A stretch of 64,000 nucleotides of DNA from Vespa crabro (lineage: Eukaryota; Arthropoda; Insecta; Hymenoptera; Vespidae). Of this stretch, positions 38,121 to 50,305 are shown piece by piece; the first letter of the stretch is position 1, and every line of letters begins with the position of its first letter. A program made the position numbers and the translations under genes. Location: NCBI RefSeq assembly GCF_910589235.1, contig NC_060962.1, positions 3,945,232 through 4,009,231 on the forward strand, in the 5' to 3' direction. The notes under the pieces are model-generated. The model had not been told where the DNA came from, ran no database searches, and saw only the letters and a program-made list of their open reading frames with translations.

Positions 38121-39385
38121 GTTTGTTTTTTTCACTCTTTCTTTTCCTTTTTTCTTTTCGTTTATTTTTTTCTTTTTTTTTTTCTATTCTTCCTTCTTCC
38201 ACTTTAAATATATACTCTTTAGTTACGGCAAGTATGAGAAATTGACGAGAGTCAGATTTAAGAAAGAAACATTAACGATACATTTCATATCTATCCGTCG
38301 TAAAATTTTGTTAAATATTTAAATCGAATGGATTCAATGAAAAATAAGAAAGTAATTAATTTAAGTCAAAAACAAAAAATTTGTCTTAAATAAAAATTTA
38401 AAGCGAAGAAATGATCCTCTTTCATTTCTTTCTAACGACAAATTCATGAAAGATTTTAAACGCGACAATAGAGTAAACGCGTTACCCTATAGATAGAAAT
38501 TGGCAAGGATTCAACAATTTGGAAAATTGAAAACTAACCGTGAGTTAACTTCACGCAAGTAAATCATTCGGCATTAAATTTATGTTCCAAGTTATGTTCT
38601 GAAAAGGAAGACAGTAATTTTGAGAAGTTTCGTCGGTATCAGTTCTTGCAATCTTTGCTTAATAATTGTAACCTTCGTGGACTCGTCGAGTTTTCAAATA
38701 TTCCAGTTAAATCAACGAAAAAATTCATTATTCACGTTTACGTGCAATATGTCCTCCTAACAATTTCTTCGAATATTTACGATACATTTCTATTTTATGT
38801 ACGATGTGATATAACGAAAGATTTAACTTGACGCGAATGCAACATATATCTCTGTTGAGTTTCATCTTGCCAATATCGGTGAATCTGTAACCCAAGATCG
38901 AACGTATTCTTACGATCGCTATTAAATTTATTTTCTTCCTTTTTCTTATATTTTTAACGACAGGCCATTGTCACAAACTTGACTCTTTTACGATCCTTAT
39001 ACGAAATGGTTAAGATAATAATTCCATTAAAAGACTAATTAATGTCATATACATTTATATTTTATCAAAAATTAATAGGCAACATAAATGTTAATTAAGT
39101 CCGTATATCATCGATATCTAATTTATTACATTTATTACGTTAATCTAAAAATGGTAATAGCTAATGATTGAATTTTTTTATTTTTTAAATAATAGTATAT
39201 TATTTTCTTTTATAAATATTATCAATGAACGATTCATTTACACATATACATATTTTTTTATTATAGATTTATATAATATTATATAATCCATTAATACAGT
39301 CGATAAAGTAGATTTCTGTGCTTGTAAATAAATATATAGATGTTAAAATATACATGTAGACAATTTTGTTATTTTATATACTTAC

Positions 39386-39450
<65 letters not shown>

Positions 39451-39668
39451 AAATATATGATTAAATCTGAATGGCAGAGTAATCTATCTTACCGACTGGA
39501 TTTATTTCTAATCAATAACAATGTATATTTTTTTATTATCGTTATTATTCTTATTATAAAGGATAATTCATTAATAAATAATTAATTAATATCATTCGTT
39601 GTTACATTTATTTTATCGAAATAAATAGAACAATGAAAAGATATTCTAAAAAAATTTAATTTTTTCAG
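38121..39668 (+). other. Neuroligin intron between the two coding exons
   Basis: The 1,548-bp intron has GT...AG ends and interrupts an arginine codon (phase 2). The donor GTTTGT is weak but is followed directly by about 90 nt of almost pure T/C. The rest is AT-rich with no ORF resembling neuroligin, and it carries a (CATA)n(TA)n microsatellite at about 39385-39444. Confidence 0.85.
39385..39444. repeat. (CATA)n(TA)n microsatellite in a neuroligin intron
   Basis: CATA repeats pass into TA repeats, ending in ACACACA. Confidence 0.95.
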
Positions 39669-39844
39669 AGTAATGGACTCGGTCGGTCCAGTTTGTCCTC
39701 AAAAACTTCCAAATATCTCGATTGAGCAAGAGGCTCTCGAGCGCATGCCTAAAGGAAGACTGGAATATCTGAGAAGATTGCTACCTCATTTGCGAAACCA
39801 AAGTGAAGACTGTCTATATTTGAACATCTATGCTCCTGCTATGG
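39669..39844 (+). CDS. Nlg: Neuroligin, second coding exon (residues 86-144)
   Basis: The exon follows a strong polypyrimidine acceptor (TTTTTCAG ending at 39668) and ends at ATGG before GTAAGT, leaving phase 1. Joined to the first exon it reads R86-VMDSVGPVCPQ, an acidic/basic linker (EALERMPKGRLEYLRRLLPH, 107-126) and NQSEDCLYLNIYAP (129-142). EDCLYLNIYAP fits the type-B carboxylesterase signature 2. C95 and C134 correspond to the first conserved disulfide of the cholinesterase fold. N101 (NIS) and N129 (NQS) are N-glycosylation sequons, as expected for an extracellular domain. The reading frame continues past the donor into the intron, but the consensus GTAAGT and the family boundary argue for splicing at 39844. 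By analogy with vertebrate neuroligins, this boundary lies near alternative splice site A. The catalytic-serine region would be encoded downstream, outside the window. Confidence 0.93.
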
Positions 39845-42800
39845 GTAAGTGGAGAGATTTTCATTTTGATAGTATACTTTGCGATAAGGATCACATCGTT
39901 ATAAAAATCATTGACATAGTTTCATTCAAAGAAAAAAGAAAGAAAGAAAGAAATAAAGAAAGAAAAAAAGAAGAAGAAAAATGAATAGATTTTCGAAGAA
40001 TCTTTTTAAAAAAGAAATCAATCGCATCCTCTTCTCTTTCTTTCTTTCTTTCTTTCAACCCTTTATCAATCGGATCATTATGTAAGCAATCCAAACTTAG
40101 ATTGATATAATTGAACAGTTGAAACTAAAGAATAGGAAAGAAAAAAAAAAAAAGATAAACAATTTCATCGGATTATATCGTTATGTATGTTTTAACGTGA
40201 TAAAAATGATGTTCATAGGGGTGTAAATAAAAACGTATAATATCGCAATAAACGAGATAAGAATGAACGATTCCAAGTGAAATGACAGAAGTAAGTATAT
40301 ATGCATGTCCACGCCTTTGTGTTATCCGCGTGTGCATCTAACCGCGTAAACACTCGCATTTCTCTGCTCACTGATCCTCGAAGAAACGTTCTTTTCTTCC
40401 ACATTTCGTCTAAGCGAACGGCGAACGATTACGGAAAGGAGAATACCAGTTCTCTTTCCTTTCTTTCGTTTCTTTCTACGAGTTCTTCCCGAGTTATCCA
40501 CTTCTTTGAGAAAATCGAAACTCGGAATCTATTTCGAACGTAAACGATAATCTTTTATCCTCTTTGACATTAGAGGTGTATTGCTTTCTCGTTGTTTTTC
40601 TTTTTTTTTTCTTTCTTTCTTTCTTTCTTTATTCGAGCAAATAAAAACTCTCATTATTACGGGTAATCCTTTATCATATAAACTTTAATACGTTATTCAA
40701 TGTTTTATTTGTTTATTAACGTATTAAAGAACAGAGACGTAAGAAAGTAAAATTTAGATCGCTTTATACGATCCCTTATCGGGATAAAATTTGATAGTAC
40801 CTTCGAAAAGCTGCCATTTTATTCTCTGCCAAACCGTATTATTTTCGAAACGTGAGTTTACTTCCAATGGAAAGAAATGAAAATATAAGAGAAACTCATT
40901 GGGATGAGTTTAACGAAACACTTGGCACCCGTAACCATTCGAGACTATGGAGGCATCCAAAAAATTCACTCTGTGTTTTCGCTCGAGGTGACCCTCTCCC
41001 TTCGTTCGTATTTAGGTCAAACCATTTTTATCCCCACCCGGTATCGCGGCATGCACGTTCGCATTTCAACAATGAAACATCGAAAGGTAAATGTAAACCG
41101 GAAACGGATGCAAAGAGGGAGGCAAAGCGGGCTACGAGTACTCGCGTCAAAGTATTCGGCTCGCTGCTTCCCTTGCAAAGACTGTGGAATACAAAAGCAC
41201 CAATAGCTCGATCCATTTGGAACTAGATCGTACGATGTAAATGTAACTGTAAAACATTACGTTCACGTTGACATTTTCGCCCATATTCTATAATCTTCAT
41301 ATTTATTTTTTTCTTTTTTCTATTTATTATAAGAATGAAAAAACAATGAAGAATTTTTTAATTGATCATAATACGATTATGAATTTCATTATAGCCCATT
41401 GATTTATTAAATTAAATCCTACATTTATTTATTAATATTAAATTTAATTATATGCGTGTAATAAGAAATTTAATAATTATTAATTATATTAATATATAAA
41501 ATTAATGATATAATACTCGATTATTCGATAAATACTCAATTATTTGATAAAAGTTCGTATCAATAATAACAAAAGTCCATATAATTTATTAATAATCATA
41601 TATACATACAATATATTATTTCATTCGGAAAAGATCTTTATTAATATTAGCGACCATTATCAAAGGAAATGAATGTCGAGATATTCGATCTTCAAGTCAA
41701 ACCGAAGGAGAACGTTCTCTCTGCTTCCTCTAGCTCTCTGTTACGCGTAACGCAAGTACATCGTCGAGTTGGATGGCGAGACAGCTGCAACGGGTCGTGA
41801 GTCGTGCCTAAGTGGCACCCGAACCACAAGAGTGCCTCGAGCTCTCCTATCTAGCTCCTCCTTACGATCCTCGGGGTGTTCATTTGCGCGATACGCTCAC
41901 CCACTGTATTATTAAATCCGATGGAACGCGTTTTCCTCGATATTCCGGATCGATTTTATTCTAACTGATTGATTAAACAATGATTTCGGAGATATTATTA
42001 AATTAATAAGCTTTCGAATTATATTTGCACATTGGTTAACCATCAGGATGCATTTGACATTATTTTGAAATTTCATTAATTAAATCAACGTTAAATTAAT
42101 CGATTAAATTGCATTAAATATAAAGAATCGATGTTCATATAATTTTCAATTTTCTATTCTAAATAAATGTTTCTTTTATTTTTCTTCTGAACAATACTTG
42201 AAATCCTTATTATCATTGGTAATTAACGATCTACTCGAAGTGTATTCGATAAAGGATATATAATTCTGGATAGAACGTATTGATACTAATTGCACTCTGC
42301 CTTCGGCTCATTTCATTCTGTACCATAATAGCGCTAAGAGGTTGACTTCAATCGATGAATCGATATATAACATAAGCCATCAGGATAAGAATATTACATC
42401 AATTATTTTGTTCAATAGAAGATATTAATTAATTAAAATATTTACGATGTTCAATTCATTTTTTATAGCTATCAAGATTCAAACAAAAAATGTTTTATTT
42501 TAATTATAATTTCATTTCTCTTTCTTTAGTATTATTATTTTTTTTTTTTTTTCTTAAATATTATTCTGTTTCATCTTATACGTTTTCAGATTACTATGAC
42601 AATTTCTTTATCTTCTAGATGATATTCCATTAATCCTTGCTCGTTCCCAGGTCATTTCCATGAAGAATTATGTATATTGTATTTTTATAACGAGAGATAG
42701 TTAAGAGTATAAAAAAGGAATGATAGAGAAGAGGAGACAGACAGAGAGAGAGAGAGAGAGAGAATAAAATCCTTATTTCCGAAGTATTTAAAGATAAAAT

Positions 42801-42900
42801 AAAAGAAAGGAAAAAACAGTGGCAGTAAGGGAGTAGAAACCAATTCCACAAAAAGTTTGGGATTCGATTATTAGTTCGCGGTCCGAAAAGTTTTTCTTCG

Positions 42901-42910
42901 TCTCTCTCTT

Positions 42911-42948
<38 letters not shown>
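42901..42948. repeat. (CT)n microsatellite
   Basis: CT run with one TTTCCC interruption. Confidence 0.95.
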
Positions 42949-42952
<4 letters not shown>

Positions 42953-43649
42953 CCTCCTCGTTCTATCTATCTCTCACTTTTTCATTCTCTTAGATCTTCT
43001 CTCTTTTTCTTCGTTTTATTCATCATCAGTTCTCGCATTTCTTTCATTCGACCAAAAATATTCTACCTTACCATTTTCTCCGGAAAGAAGACAAACGTGC
43101 AATCACAAATTACTCGACTTTGAGAACTTTGAAAAACGGTAAGTACACTGAGTGCTCGTGCATCAATTTAGTTCCGCTGACTTTTGACGCGAATGTCCAC
43201 TCTACTCGCGCTCTATATTCTATATATTTCTTTCTCTCTCTCTTTCTCTCTCGTTCGACGTCTTTCTCATTCTCTCCTTCTCATGTCTATATGCCCTGAT
43301 AACGAGACAAATATACTTTTAGTCTGCAAACCTCGATACGATCGAAATCAAAATATCTGTCGCTTTTCTCGAAATTTATGTGTACTCGATGTACTTTTAC
43401 TCGCAAATGTAACGCCAGATATTCGTATGGATACGAGAAAACGTCGGTGATTTTGAAATTTATTCTATCTCTTTTTTAGCTGGAATTAATGCGGGAGAAA
43501 AGAAAAAATAATTGTTTACGGTCGAATGGATTTCGAAAAATAATGGATTTTGTGATTGGTTAAATATAATTCGGGCTATCTCTCCGATACGAAAAAAAAA
43601 TTATAGGTACATGTATTATCTACGTTTCATAAAATAAAATACATATGCA

Positions 43650-43651
<2 letters not shown>

Positions 43652-43695
<44 letters not shown>
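43652..43695. repeat. (GT)n microsatellite
   Basis: The only long GT/CA array in the window. Confidence 0.95.
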
Positions 43696-43701
<6 letters not shown>

Positions 43702-44397
43702 CGCGCGCCTACATGCGTGTGTATATACTATATATTAAACATTCTACATTTATGTAAATATATATGTTCATTTAAAAATACTCCATTTCATATATATATA
43801 TATATATATTTAACTCATAAAGAAAGAAAAATATGATAGATGATATATTTAAAAAAAAAAATACAATAGTACGACATATAATACAATATCAATATAAAGT
43901 ACGATGATAAAAAAATTATTGTTTAAAGTAGGTATATCCATTAGGAATAATAGAAGACAATAAATCAATCATTCTTCAGATTCAATGTCGGATTTTTTTC
44001 TTTGGGCAATGGACAACGATCTCGCTTATCATTTATCAACAATGAATCAAGAATTATCTAGTGAGGAATATTTCGCTAGGAAAACATCAGCGTAGGATAA
44101 TACCAAAATATATATTACGACTGAAAAGCCTCTTATTCTCGACCTTAGTTTCTCCGACGTCGTCTTCTTAATTAATTATTTCATAAAGACCGCAATGCGT
44201 GGCAAGGACGAGGAAACGTGAAAGAAAATAAAAAGAAAGAAAATAAAAAAGAGAGATAAAAAAGATTCCATCGGGAAAACATCAAAGCTCTTCCATTACC
44301 ACCAAGAAAATGCTTGAAATGATATTATGAGAAACGCAGATTATTTTTCATAAAGGAAACTTCTATCATAGTCCTTCACTTAATATTTTACATTTTT

Positions 44398-44434
44398 CTC
44401 TTTCTTTCTTTCTCTCTTTCTTTATTTCTTTATT

Positions 44435-44466
<32 letters not shown>

Positions 44467-44515
44467 TCTCTCTTTCTCTTTCTCTCTGTATCTTTTTATT
44501 TATCTATCTATCTAT

Positions 44516-44561
<46 letters not shown>
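44398..44561. repeat. Compound CT / CTAT / TA microsatellite
   Basis: TTTC/CT tract, then (CTAT)n, then (TA)n of about 40 bp. Confidence 0.95.
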
Positions 44562-44564
<3 letters not shown>

Positions 44565-45468
44565 TCTATCTAACGCTCATACATAAAATATTCTGGTGTT
44601 GATTTGTTTCTCCCATATTTATGCAAAATTTATTTTATGAATTTGAGAATATAACTTTTATTACTATCACATATTGCTTTTTATATCAAAATTTATACAC
44701 TCCATATATCTATAATATTATACTCTTTCGTTTTTTTAAATTGATCAATAAAGAATAAAACATTGTATAATATCATATATATATTATTCTCTCTTCTAAT
44801 CTGATCATAGATAAGAAATATAGAAATCAAATCAAGGAATTATTTCTTGTGTTTTCAATGCAAGACGTTCACGAAAAGCATCGTTAGTATAGTCACTCCT
44901 GGGGCTATTATTCTTTTCTCGGTGTTTGAACGAGTGCCAGAGTGGCAGAGAAGAGAGCAAACGCATCGAGCCGAACAAGTAACTGGAGGAAGTTGAAAGG
45001 AAGTCGAGGAGAGAGAAACTGGAAAAGGTAACGCTTCTTCTTTTCTCTTTGAGATCGAGGAAAGCGGACGTTTTCGTTCGTTACACATTGTCCCGATTAA
45101 AAAACGATTTTAAGGATGATTTACTAGCGACCCAAATTGAATCGCTAATCTAAGTTTGAGAACTTTCCACAGGGAACTGGCTGGAAGGCGAGGTGAATTA
45201 TAACCTCTGAAAATAGATGTCATCGACCCCCTCTAAGAATGGGGAGGGTGGGAGGTTTGGAGAAGGAGTGGGTTCGACGACGAACTACACCGTCTGAAAA
45301 TTTCAAATTTCTTCGGTCTCTGAACGAGTTTATAACTTAGATGTTGAAAATGCATTCAGAAAATCGATACTTCAAGTTGATTTTTGACGATTCGAACTTT
45401 GTTCTTCTGAATGAATAACGTCTTCTTAAATCGGCGCGAGTTAATAATATAATATTTGAACATAATTG

Positions 45469-45509
<41 letters not shown>

Positions 45510-45690
45510 AATTTTTGAATCATGTTGCTTTTTTTGAGATTGATCGAAATTATATTTAAAAGAGACGTAATTTTCTTAATTATTATAAAAGGCGTAAACG
45601 GTACACCAATCATGAGTTTATTCGAATATTTCAGGAAATTAATGAAACGGAAACTTCTCATAAATATTTATGAGACTCTTCTCGTGGGGA

Positions 45691-45780
45691 TGAAAAGAAA
45701 AGAAAAAAAGAAAAAAAAAAGAAAAAAAAGAAGAAAGAGAAAAAGAGGAAAAGACAAAAAAGAGAAAAAGAAAAAACGCA
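45691..45780. repeat. Polypurine tract
   Basis: About 90 bp of A with single G interruptions; crossing KR-rich frames are artefacts. Confidence 0.9.
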
Positions 45781-46754
45781 ATGCTCTTTCCTTACGAGAT
45801 TCAGGTTCGAAGGAATAAGCCGTCGGTCTTCTTCGATCGCCATCTTAATTACTTTTCGAGCTGTGCCAGCACACCGGTGAAGCATAATTGTTTTCATCAT
45901 CACCATAATGGTTGTAGTTCAAACGGAACACGGTACTTTCCAAAGGTAACGACGCCTTTAACCACCGCCACATCTATAAGATCTTATACAACGAGGAAGA
46001 TTGTTTCCACCAGTTAAAGCCCACCTTTCATCGCGTTTTTCTCATAGAACCTCCATCCACCTCCACCTACCTCCACCCACCATCCCCGATCCCTTCCTTC
46101 TTCGATGCCCTTTAGCCTGTCTCTTTTACGCTCAAACTTTGAATTTAATTCTCTAGTACGTTCGAAAGAATGCTTCGAAAGAAAGAAAGTATAAAAAAAG
46201 GAAAGTAACTTTTCAGTATCATGATACTTGTTTCAGATAAAACGAATGTAAATATGTCTCGGTTGAATTATTTAAGAACGCGTTTCTATATCGAGGATGG
46301 TTTTATCGGTTGGTAAATATGATCTCGATATTATCGTCACACATCCCTTCTCGATCGAAAGTTCGATACATCGAAAAATGTTTCACGATTTATTATGACT
46401 TTCACATAAATATTAAGTTTCTCTCTTGGGTATACCTTAGACCTTTTTATTATTTCAATTTTTGGCAGATGAATTATCGACGATACGTCAATGATAAATG
46501 TAAATGATAAAAATTTACAATTGAATCTACTTGATCGATCTACGTTATTTATTAAGAACACGAATTCATTGTAATGAATACAATTCTCCCTTAACTTCAT
46601 GTAATTATATTTGTTTAAATTTATATCTGTATCTTTCCTCGAAACAAAAAGAAAAAAAAAAAAGAAAAAAAAGAAAACAAAGAAAAAAGTTTTTGTTTTA
46701 ATTAAATTCTTTATAATATCTTAAGAGTATTGTATTTGACGAAGTTCTACTACA

Positions 46755-46850
46755 AACAGAGAGACAGAAAGAAAGTATGAAAGGAAAGAAGAAAGAAAAG
46801 AAGAAAGAAATAAACAAAGAAAGAAAGAAACAAAGAAAGAAAGAAAGAGA
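46755..46850. repeat. (GAAA)n-type purine tract
   Basis: Irregular GAAA repeats with a few C and T interruptions. Confidence 0.85.
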
Positions 46851-47293
46851 ATGCATCAGTTCAGCGTCACGTTCGAGAATGTCACCATAGAGGGGTGAAA
46901 AGAAGAAAGAAAAGAAACAAGAAAAGTGAAGAAGCCGGCACGCAGAGAGCGTCGTGAAAATTGAAAAAAAGAATAATGAGGAAGGCGATGTGCAGGCTAG
47001 TCATCGTCCGGACGTGAACTTAGAAGGGAGGGTCAGAGTACGAAGAAAGAGGGTAGAAATGGTAGATGAGTTGAGTTGAATGTGCGAGAATGCGAAAGCC
47101 ACATGCTTGCTGTTACTCGTACTACGTAGAACATACTAGTGTACCCTTTTACTACTCGACCTTCTATGCAAAACATTTTTCTTCTTGAAAATTTTGCAAC
47201 TCTTATTTATTTATTTCATAAGATATTTTTTTAAATATTATTTTCGCCAAAAATCAATAATATATGTAATTAATGTAAATATCAAATAATATA

Positions 47294-47329
<36 letters not shown>

Positions 47330-47630
47330 ATCATAAAATTATAAAATTATTACATACATATTTGTTATTGTAGAATTATTATATTATATTTTATTATAAG
47401 GTTATTATATATCGTTTCAAATAATAACACGATCATCTTTACTTGTTTCAACAATTTTTAAAGTATGAATTTAAAAATAACATAAAGATTATATCTATTA
47501 GAATCAATAAGAAAGAAATTTCGAAGATTAATGATTATTATTATAAAAGGAAAGAAGTTTTAAAATTTCTAACGAGTTCTTAATAAATTTATTTACGAAA
47601 ATACTATATTTATCTAATAAAAATATCTTC

Positions 47631-47676
47631 TATTTCAGAAATGGAAGATATTTCAGAAATGGAAGATATTTCTGAA
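47631..47676. repeat. 18-bp tandem repeat, about 2.5 copies
   Basis: TATTTCAGAAATGGAAGA is repeated at 47631 and 47649, with a partial third copy (TATTTCTGAA) at 47667. The period is a multiple of 3, so a short open frame (MEDISEMEDISEK...) runs through it to TAA near 47748. Confidence 0.85.
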
Positions 47677-48911
47677 AAAATTTCACGTGATTATCTTGTT
47701 CGTATAATGTTGGACATTATCGTAAAAGAAAAACGGCGTCCCTGCTAATTTGGATAGTTTGCCTTGTTTACTGGATTACCTCTTTACCGTCGGATTTTTC
47801 GTTTAAAAAAAATTTGACGACAAAATCGATAAAAGCAAAGGGAAGCATCGAAACTGTAGTGTAGAAAGAAATAAGAAGAAAGAAAAAGTTAACGAACAAG
47901 CTTCAATTTTAATATTAACCCTTTGAACTTATCGGGCAAAAGTTACGTGAAACGCGCGCATATTCAATTATAAAGTGACTAGCGTGTGCTAGGTATCAAA
48001 CGCATCAAAGAGGAACACGATTGTATGAGGGAACAGTAAAAATGTTGATAAAAGAGAACGAGCAAGTGGCGAGTGAATGTACGAGTCCGTTAGAATTCTT
48101 TCACCTCTATCAAAAGTCAGAAGAAAGAATGGAGGTAAAATAATAGAGGTACAGATATTCGTTTTATAAGGTGGGCCATTTGAAGTGTTGCTACGTATTC
48201 CTCAAAAAAAAAAAAAAGAAAAAAGAACGAACAAAAATACAACAAATTATTTTATGCAGATATATATTGTATATATAGAGTAAATTGATGATATATATAT
48301 ATATATAGATTTGATGAATAGAATATAATTTTTGTTCTAATTTTTCCTAAGAAAAAAAACATATGAAACGAGTGTTATTTGCTTTCTCGTCGATGTTGAA
48401 AAAAAGAAAATAGATAAAAGGAAAGTAATTAATGGTACGTTTAACGTACAAGAGATACCTTAACGAATCTCGACGTTCCACATACACACAAAAAAAAAAG
48501 AAATAGGATTTGAAAGCTCTCGACATAATAGTTCGTTGCAACGCTTTATACAGTCCACCTTGTATATATGTAACACAATAAGCTACTAACGAAACGACGC
48601 GGACGAGGCAATGCGTTTGTAATAATGAGAACTATTTTGAGAAACTGGCTAACTCAAAGACAAACTTCCCTTATACTATATGTTTAACAAAAAAAAAGGT
48701 AGTCAAAGAGGTTGTATTAAAGTGTGAAAAACAGAAATGGACAAATAGAGAAAAAAATGGAACGCGATATCGTCATCTCATTTTACTTTTCGATATTGAT
48801 TTCTGTACGTATTTTCTCTATTTCATTTAAATGTTAAAAAATAAAAAAAAATTCAAATAAAAAAAATACTTTATTTTATTTTATTGAAAAATAGCCATAT
48901 GTCATTATAAT

Positions 48912-48942
<31 letters not shown>

Positions 48943-49300
48943 ATAAAGGAATTGTCAATAATACATTTTTTCGTATCATAATAATTTTGATATCTTGACG
49001 TTGTCATTACGATAATAAATTATTTTATTTTATGAACGAGTTATGGAAATTTTAAATGGACGTTGTTTATACATTTTAATGTTAAATTAAAAATATTGGA
49101 AAATACTGTGTAAAAAATTGATTACTTCAAGAAATTATCTTGAAATTTTTCATCTAAAAGGTATAATAAAAATTCAATAACTTAGCACTATCGCGTAATA
49201 TCTATCGTTTTATTCCATCACTCTTACTCGCATCGAACGAAGGAGACAAATCGCGTGCATACCGATAATCTCGAAATTGCTGGACTATCGGAAGCAGAGC

Positions 49301-49307
49301 GAAAGAT

Positions 49308-49362
<55 letters not shown>

Positions 49363-49465
49363 AAGAGAGAAATAGAGAGAGATATATATATATATTATAT
49401 ACAGAGAAAGAGAGAGAGAGAGGGAGAGAGAGGAGAGAGAGAGAAAGAGAAAGAGAGACATCGAT
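49301..49465. repeat. Compound GA / TA / GA microsatellite
   Basis: GATAGA, pure GA, (TA)n, then GA again. Confidence 0.95.
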
Positions 49466-49543
49466 TGAACGTTTCGGGCGCAAATTATACGTGATCGCGA
49501 TTTATCGGGTGGCCGAATGGACGAATGGATGGAAATGTGTATG

Positions 49544-49545
<2 letters not shown>

Positions 49546-49598
<53 letters not shown>

Positions 49599-49716
49599 TG
49601 AGATAGAGATAGAGAGATAGAAAGAGATAGATAGAGAGAGGGATAGAAAGAGATAGATAGAGAGAGAGAGAGAAAGAGAGAGAGAGAGTAAGTGAATGAG
49701 TAAGCGAGGGGGCAAA

Positions 49717-49744
<28 letters not shown>
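49546..49744. repeat. Compound GA / GATA microsatellite
   Basis: About 200 bp of GA and GATAGA repeats, starting 80 bp after the previous compound array. Confidence 0.95.
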
Positions 49745-49748
<4 letters not shown>

Positions 49749-49923
49749 ACTCATGTCAGGATCGTTTAGAAGACGGCAACGATCGATCATTCCAGCCAGT
49801 TCAACGTAGCCACGATTGTCGTGCTTGGTCGTTCATCGATCCATCAAACGGAAGATGCTTAAGAGAGAGCTTCCGTTTTCGTTTCCTTCAAGAAATAAAC
49901 TGTATATATAAGATGCTTTATAG

Positions 49924-49925
<2 letters not shown>

Positions 49926-49963
<38 letters not shown>

Positions 49964-49979
49964 TAATAAAATGATAAAT

Positions 49980-50021
<42 letters not shown>
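49926..50021. repeat. Two (AT)n microsatellites
   Basis: AT runs at 49926-49960 and 49982-50021. Confidence 0.95.
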
Positions 50022-50023
<2 letters not shown>

Positions 50024-50265
50024 GGCTGAAATTAAATTTTAGAGATTAATATTAGCATAATAAATCAAAGACAAAAAAGACTTCGATAAAATTACTATAA
50101 TAGTGATCGCATGCTTCCTTCGCATTAGACATTTACATACCATTCATATCATTATCTTTCTGCTTCTTTTATTTCCTTTTTTTTTCTAAAAGGAAAAAAT
50201 GATTATTTATCACGGAACGTTCTTGCATTTGTATGTACAGAGTGTCTTCATTTTAATATACCAAA

Positions 50266-50267
<2 letters not shown>

Positions 50268-50303
<36 letters not shown>
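50268..50303. repeat. (AT)n microsatellite
   Basis: Pure AT run. Confidence 0.9.

Positions 50304-50305
<2 letters not shown>

Noticed and set aside
37718..38202. Minus-strand frames over the neuroligin exon
   Set aside because: Shadows of the real + strand coding exon.
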